Shown: positions 4,501 through 5,679 of the stretch, in pieces
Layout of the letters: the number at the start of each line of letters is the position of its first letter
Position numbering within the stretch: the first letter of the stretch is position 1
Source: an uncultured Eubacteriales bacterium
GTDB taxonomy: Bacteria; Bacillota; Clostridia; Peptostreptococcales; Anaerovoracaceae
Direction: 5' to 3'
Length of the DNA stretch: 5,679 bases
NCBI GenBank assembly: GCA_959021945.1
Contig: CAUEYG010000130.1
Span: 1-5,679 of the forward strand
Notes under the pieces: model-generated
Databases searched by the model: none
Told to the model about the DNA's origin: nothing
What the model saw: the letters and a program-made list of their open reading frames with translations, nothing else
Position numbers and translations under genes: made by a program

Positions 4501-5679
4501 ACAACGGAATATTGCCATGTTTCTTGGCCGGTAACGATTCTCTCTTTGTACTGAGCATATCCAGCGCGCTAATGATTCTCTGTCTGGCTGTTTCCGGTTC
4601 AATAATATCGTCTACATAGCCCATTTCTGCAGCTCTGTACGGATTGTTAAACCGTTCTTCATATTCAGCAATTTTTTCCTGTCTCTTTGCTTCAGGATCA
4701 TCGGCTGTCTTTATCTCTTTTTTAAATACAATATTGGCAGCTCCTGCAGCCCCCATAACGGCAATCTGTGCGCTCGGCCATGCCATAACCAGGTCAGCCC
4801 CCAGCTCTTTGTTGCACATGCCGATATAAGCTCCGCCGTATGCCTTTCTCAGGATCATTGTAATCTTTGGAACCGTGGCCTCACAATATGCGTACAACAT
4901 CTTAGCCCCGTGTCTGATAATGCCGCCATATTCCTGATCTGCTCCCGGAAGGAATCCCGGAACATCTTCAATCGTCAGCAGCGGAATATTGAAAGCATCG
5001 CATCTTCTGATAAACCTGGCTGCTTTGTCAGAAGCGTTAATATCCAGGCAGCCTGCTCCGAACTTTGGCTGATTGGCAATAACGCCTACTGTCCCTCCAT
5101 CCATTCTGATAAAACAAGTTACCATATTCTTAGCGTAATGAGGCATTACATCAAACAGCTTGCCATCGTCAGCCAGCTTTGTAATAATATCGTACATGTC
5201 GTATGCTTTATTTGGATTATCTGGAATGATATCGTTGAATTCAGGGATCATTCTGTTAGCATCATCGCCGGTAGCATAAACCGGTGCTGTTTCCAGATTG
5301 TTGGATGGCATATAGCTTAGCAGCTCTTTTACCTGCATCAATGTATCCGTATCATCCGTACCTATAAAGTGAGCAACGCCGCTGACTGTATTATGCGTCA
5401 TAGCTCCTCCAAGCTGCTCTGCGGAAATATCTTCACCGGTTACAGTCTTAATGACTTCCGGTCCTGTTATGAACATCTGGCTTGTTTTATCTACCATGAA
5501 GATAAAGTCAGTAATTGCCGGTGAATAAACAGCTCCTCCGGCACACGGTCCCATAATAACGGAAATCTGCGGAATAACTCCCGATGAAATAGTATTGTTT
5601 CGGAAAATCTTTCCAAATCCGGAAAGGGCATTTACACCTTCCTGAATCCTGGCTCCGCCGGAATCGTTGAGTCCTACAA
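4499..5679 (-). CDS. mmdA: Carboxyltransferase (alpha) subunit, MmdA type, N-terminus missing
   Basis: This cytoplasmic subunit moves the carboxyl group of an acyl-CoA, probably (S)-methylmalonyl-CoA, to biotin. The frame runs through the right edge; 392 residues are visible and about 120 N-terminal ones of a usual length near 515 are missing. The first ATG inside the window (5554) is internal. The visible part opens with GLNDSGGARIQEG (2-14), followed by MGPCAGGAVYSPA (42-54), an oxyanion-hole loop of the crotonase-like first domain. The second domain holds TIEDVPGFLPG and the second oxyanion loop RKAYGGAYIGM (277-287). The C-terminus KKHGNIPL is typical of MmdA/PccB proteins. No key residue in the visible part looks changed. 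A propionyl-CoA carboxylase beta subunit would look similar, but the following OadG gene favours the Na+-pump decarboxylase. Confidence 0.93.
   Translation of the reverse strand, partial: VGLNDSGGARIQEGVNALSGFGKIFRNNTISSGVIPQISVIMGPCAGGAVYSPAITDFIFMVDKTSQMFITGPEVIKTVTGEDISAEQLGGAMTHNTVSGVAHFIGTDDTDTLMQVKELLSYMPSNNLETAPVYATGDDANRMIPEFNDIIPDNPNKAYDMYDIITKLADDGKLFDVMPHYAKNMVTCFIRMDGGTVGVIANQPKFGAGCLDINASDKAARFIRRCDAFNIPLLTIEDVPGFLPGADQEYGGIIRHGAKMLYAYCEATVPKITMILRKAYGGAYIGMCNKELGADLVMAWPSAQIAVMGAAGAANIVFKKEIKTADDPEAKRQEKIAEYEERFNNPYRAAEMGYVDDIIEPETARQRIISALDMLSTKRESLPAKKHGNIPL

Overview
The window reads as chromosomal DNA from an anaerobic Firmicute of the class Clostridia. The evidence is a biotin-dependent decarboxylase cluster of the Na+-pump type, a type III (CoaX) pantothenate kinase translationally coupled to a DusB-type tRNA-dihydrouridine synthase, strong AGGAGG-like ribosome sites, compact TATAAT promoters and U-tract terminators. 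All convincing genes lie on the minus strand, so transcription runs from right to left. The genus cannot be fixed from the sequence.

Right part (3642-5679): three adjacent genes for a carboxyltransferase (MmdA type, cut off by the window edge), a one-helix OadG/delta subunit, and a biotin carrier with an Ala/Pro linker. Together they transfer CO2 from an acyl-CoA, probably (S)-methylmalonyl-CoA, to biotin. The membrane beta subunit that usually follows and pumps Na+ is not in the window.

Left part (1-1974): a promoter drives coaX and dusB, which overlap by four bases. CoaX makes 4'-phosphopantothenate for CoA. DusB reduces uridines in tRNA. The pair ends in a strong bidirectional terminator whose stem includes the last codons of dusB. 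Beyond it, a good promoter and a ribosome site at the very edge show that another minus-strand gene begins just outside the window.

Middle part (about 2075-3646): a visibly AT-richer segment of about 1.56 kb that looks inserted between the biotin-carrier stop codon and what was probably that operon's own terminator (2029-2060). It is bounded by an 11-base direct repeat. It holds a small SAM methyltransferase gene whose natural start is separated from the body by one TGA codon, the tail of a broken membrane-protein gene, a 48-codon signal-peptide-like ORF overlapping a cluster of hairpins, and several short repeats. My best reading is a decayed or cargo-only piece of an integrative element. 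No recombinase or relaxase gene is visible, so this stays an inference.
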